A stretch of DNA of 64,000 nt, taken from NCBI GenBank assembly GCA_016745215.1, contig CP050890.1:6386001-6450000 (forward strand), in the 5' to 3' direction. A program made the position numbers and the translations under genes. A model generated the notes under the pieces. The model was not told the origin of the DNA. It searched no databases and saw nothing but the letters and a program-made list of their open reading frames with translations. This DNA is from Thiohalocapsa sp. PB-PSB1. Lineage in GTDB: Bacteria; Pseudomonadota; Gammaproteobacteria; Chromatiales; Chromatiaceae. Numbering within the stretch: position 1 is the stretch's first letter; every line of letters starts with the position of its first letter. Shown piece by piece: positions 61,572 through 64,000 of the stretch.

Positions 61572-62731
61572 CGGGAAGAAGACCTTGATTGGGGAGCGGG
61601 GGTTGTCTCATTGACGCCGCGAAGCGCGTTGATTTTTGTCTGCAATGGCCCGACAACTGGCGCCAGTCTGCGCCACATCAGGCTGCCGAGCGTGGTTGGA
61701 TCGCTGAGTACGGGGCGAATCAGTCCATAGCCAACCCCGGACAGGATGCGCATGGCGAGCAGATCTGGTTGGCAGGCAGGCGCTGCGCTCAAACAAGCGC
61801 GGACATCGTCCGGCGCGTTGTTGGCATCGATCCAGGTCTGGGCCTCGGCAACCAGTTCAGCAAGGGCAAGCCGAGGATCGCCCTGCGGGCGAATCGCGGC
61901 GAAATAATCCCGCAGGCAGTCAAAAGCCGCGCTCAAAACGTCTTGATTTGGCGGTTTTTCCAGCACATTGGACATGGCCTTCAGATAGGTTTGTCCACTG
62001 GCCCCCAGGGTGCGTTGCAGCAGCCAGGCGATGGGATTGTCGGCGGCAAGCTCTGCTTGTAGAGCCATGCTGATTTCGTCGGCATCCGCGCGTGGTGCTG
62101 ATGGATGTGGCAGATGATCTGGAATGGCGAGCAGAAAACCCAGCAGGTAGGCATGCTTGCGGGCGGCTTTTTGCCAAAGCTCAGCACGCCGGGCGTCATC
62201 GATCAGACCCGATCCTAGAATCAGCCGGACCGACGCGGTCATTTTGTCGGTCTCCGTCTCGAAAGGCAGGTATTCAAGCAGGTAGTCGACCAGCACCGCC
62301 CCGAGATCACTGACCACAACAGCTGGATTTTCCAGCATACGCCGGGCGTTGTCGGCATTTTCCATGGCCCACCATGCACGTCGGGCAAGCTCTTCTGTAA
62401 GACCAGGAGAGCCGACCGCGGCGACCACCGCTTCCGGTTCGCCAAGCAATAACAGCTGCTCCAAACTCTCATCGCGCATCTGGCCCATGCGCGTCCAACG
62501 ACGCAGATACACCGGATAGCCGCCTGGCGAGCCCAGAACATGGCCAGAAATCAGTTCTTTGACCGCGCGAATGTAGCGCTCCGCTCGCCCGGTTGGATTC
62601 AGCGTTACCTTTGCCTCGCCCTTGTCGGACAGGCCATAGACGATCAATCTGGACTCGTCGATGCGGATCGCCTTCGGCTTGTTGGCGAGCAACACGTTGA
62701 GACGAAAGTTGTCTTCGCTGGAAAGTTCCAA
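61541..62731 (-). CDS. dsrS: DsrS-like protein of the dsr sulfur-oxidation operon
   Basis: 396 residues. The N-terminus MELSSEDNFRLNVLLANKPK and the segments SGHVLGSPGGYPVYLRRWTR and MGQMRDESLEQLLLLGEPEA match the soluble DsrS protein encoded at the end of the dsr operon in Allochromatium vinosum. No membrane segments or signal peptide. DsrS is cytoplasmic and thought to act in expression of the operon; its precise role is unsettled. It follows dsrR by 91 bp on the same strand. The C-terminal Arg/Ser-rich end (SRSSSRWKSNTRRSR) overlaps the thioesterase start. Confidence 0.82.
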   Translation of the reverse strand: MELSSEDNFRLNVLLANKPKAIRIDESRLIVYGLSDKGEAKVTLNPTGRAERYIRAVKELISGHVLGSPGGYPVYLRRWTRMGQMRDESLEQLLLLGEPEAVVAAVGSPGLTEELARRAWWAMENADNARRMLENPAVVVSDLGAVLVDYLLEYLPFETETDKMTASVRLILGSGLIDDARRAELWQKAARKHAYLLGFLLAIPDHLPHPSAPRADADEISMALQAELAADNPIAWLLQRTLGASGQTYLKAMSNVLEKPPNQDVLSAAFDCLRDYFAAIRPQGDPRLALAELVAEAQTWIDANNAPDDVRACLSAAPACQPDLLAMRILSGVGYGLIRPVLSDPTTLGSLMWRRLAPVVGPLQTKINALRGVNETTPAPQSRSSSRWKSNTRRSR

Positions 62732-62822
62732 GATGCCCTTCGCTATTGGCGGTTGAGGTCTTGCGTCGATTGCTGATCCGGCCGGGAAACTAGCCTAATG
62801 CTGGCCTGGTGGCGAATGCGCA

Positions 62823-63140
62823 TCAATTCGTCTCTGGAGGCTGGTAATTCGGATCTTTCGGATTCAGAAAGATGAAGTGTGGCTTGCCTTCCTCGAGCTC
62901 AACATAATCCATAGTCGCTTGATCGAGCAGCGGCACATCCTCCGGCGACATGACCAAATGGATGCCTTCGCTGACGAAGCGGATATCCTCCTCGACGATG
63001 TTGTCCTCGAAGCCCATGCGATACTCGATGGAGCCATCGGCCTTTTGCGAAGCGGCCAACCGGAGCGACATGCCCTCGGTGTTGCCTTGTTTTGCTGCTT
63101 TTGCCACTTGTTCGGCCGCTGCCGTGGTCAATTTGAACAT
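62823..63140 (-). CDS. dsrR: DsrR, IscA-like protein without cysteines
   Basis: 105 residues from ATG 63140 (AGGAA upstream). The A-type carrier fold is recognisable (LTTAAAEQVAKAAKQGNTEG, LRLAASQKADGSIEYRMGFE, SEGIHLVMSPEDVPLLDQAT), but there is no cysteine at all, so it cannot hold an Fe-S cluster as IscA does. This is the known property of DsrR of A. vinosum, which was linked to control of dsr expression rather than cluster assembly. It lies between dsrN and dsrS, the usual order dsrN-dsrR-dsrS. Confidence 0.9.
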   Translation of the reverse strand: MFKLTTAAAEQVAKAAKQGNTEGMSLRLAASQKADGSIEYRMGFEDNIVEEDIRFVSEGIHLVMSPEDVPLLDQATMDYVELEEGKPHFIFLNPKDPNYQPPETN

Positions 63141-63430
63141 GCCTGAGGTTCCTATGGATCTGAATGGCGCCACACGCGGATAGCCGCTCTCCCGTGGGAG
63201 CATTTGCCTTATGGCATCAGGCCTCGGAGCGTGTTTACGCCAGGTCTTGAATGATTGACGGAAATCGCAGAATTTCTCGCTGGTTATGATATCGCGCCTG
63301 CAAGCGTCGGTGTGCTCTGGGGGACAGATCATGGCTGCGGACAATGGATGGCCAAGCGGGCTTCGTCGGGCCATCCTTTTGCTGCGGGAAAGATACCCCT
63401 GTTTGCGGACTGGGCATGATGCTGCGAACC

Positions 63431-64000
63431 TCAGTCATGACCCAGGGCGCGAACTCGACTGAGAAATCGGCGCGTCCAGCCAGTCCCGCCGACGTCCCGC
63501 AGATGCGAGTAGCTGGCCAATAGATTCTGCTGCACGATGCCATCGTGCTTGCCGTCGATACCGACACCTCTGCGCACCCGATACGCATAAACCCATCGTG
63601 GATCGGGATCCACCAGCGCGGAATGGTGGAACTCGTGGGCGCATAGATCTTCCGCAGCTGAGGGTCTCCCTGGCCAGGGAAAGTCATCGGTCTCCTGTAG
63701 CCGCACGTAGCCACGCCCCTGAGGTTGATCGTGCATGGCGACGTCGCTGTCGATGATCCCGCACATGTGGCTGCTGCGACCATGCCAATGCAACTGATTC
63801 GCCAGGTACATCAGCCCGCCGCATTCTGCATAGGTTACGCCGCCTCGACGGATAAAATCGGCGATCGATGCACGCATGCCGGCATTTTCTTCCAACTCCC
63901 GCATATGGCATTCTGGGAATCCGCCGCCGATGAGCAGTGCGTCAACCGGGGGAAGTTCTGGATCATGGATTGGACTGAACGGCACCAGCTGGGCGCCGGC
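63431..64000 (-). CDS. dsrN: DsrN, cobyrinate a,c-diamide synthase-like (partial at window edge)
   Basis: About 190 C-terminal codons; the 5' part lies beyond the window. The glutamine amidotransferase domain of the CbiA family shows LVPFSPIHDPELPPVDALLI, GGGFPECHMRELEENA, the nucleophile region TYAECGGLMYLANQLHWHG, and the late HEFHHSAL motif. In purple sulfur bacteria DsrN amidates sirohaem to sirohaem amide for the dissimilatory sulfite reductase DsrAB. Placement before dsrR and dsrS confirms it. The gap to dsrR is 290 bp without a gene. Confidence 0.88.
   Translation of the reverse strand, partial: AGAQLVPFSPIHDPELPPVDALLIGGGFPECHMRELEENAGMRASIADFIRRGGVTYAECGGLMYLANQLHWHGRSSHMCGIIDSDVAMHDQPQGRGYVRLQETDDFPWPGRPSAAEDLCAHEFHHSALVDPDPRWVYAYRVRRGVGIDGKHDGIVQQNLLASYSHLRDVGGTGWTRRFLSRVRALGHD

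Overview
The window comes from a phototrophic purple sulfur bacterium (Chromatiaceae). Four light-harvesting pucBA pairs, bacteriochlorophyll-related genes, carotenoid genes and the end of a dsr sulfur-oxidation operon (dsrN-dsrR-dsrS) all support this. A CrtY-type lycopene cyclase, a Rieske-containing CrtU, CrtC and two adjacent CrtD-like enzymes together point to an okenone producer (Thiodictyon/Thiocystis-like). I do not assign a species. The chromosome has been heavily rearranged by mobile DNA.

Layout. 0-12 kb: nested insertion sequences (three ISAs1 copies, two ISL3 copies), a RAYT-type HUH transposase, a methyltransferase gene split by an ISAs1 copy, an IS91-type unit with integrase remnants, a HAD phosphatase scrap and an AT-rich islet that cuts off the 5' end of dxs. 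12-34 kb: the photosynthesis region. It holds dxs', a carotenoid operon (two CrtD-like enzymes, crtC, a small membrane protein), pucBA1 and pucBA2, an operon of P450, O-methyltransferase-like, TPR, NapG-like and NapH-like genes, then pucBA3, crtU, crtY, pucBA4, a PucC-family transporter and a bchP remnant. 34-44 kb: a second IS91-type unit and a patchwork of gene scraps (sensor-kinase SBP domain, Rpn nuclease, Rhs tips, RAYT pieces, IS4 tail). The scraps are joined at two short recurrent motifs that lie beside two different RAYT genes. A higBA module with a frameshifted toxin also lies here. 44-51 kb: a very large Sec-exported Rhs/YD-repeat protein and a PEP-CTERM-like exported protein. 51-64 kb: ordinary chromosomal genes (yggS, dusA, a CFA-type methyltransferase, an alpha/beta hydrolase, an acyl-CoA ligase, a thioesterase, dsrS, dsrR, dsrN) mixed with repeats and decayed four-helix-bundle and Rpn genes.

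How the genes work together. Each of the four puc promoters carries a TGT-N12-ACA box (PpsR/CrtJ type) overlapping the -35 hexamer. A fifth box lies between the carotenoid operon and a divergent gene, so redox/light repression probably coordinates antenna and pigment synthesis. CrtY and CrtU would build the aromatic end of okenone, and CrtC with the CrtD-like enzymes the linear end. The P450/NapGH operon lies between two nearly identical puc copies and has no assigned role. The most unusual structural signal is the REP-anchored fragment assembly at 36-44 kb: RAYT leader copies with a fixed end at the motif and a variable other end, and chimeric joints marked by the same motif.
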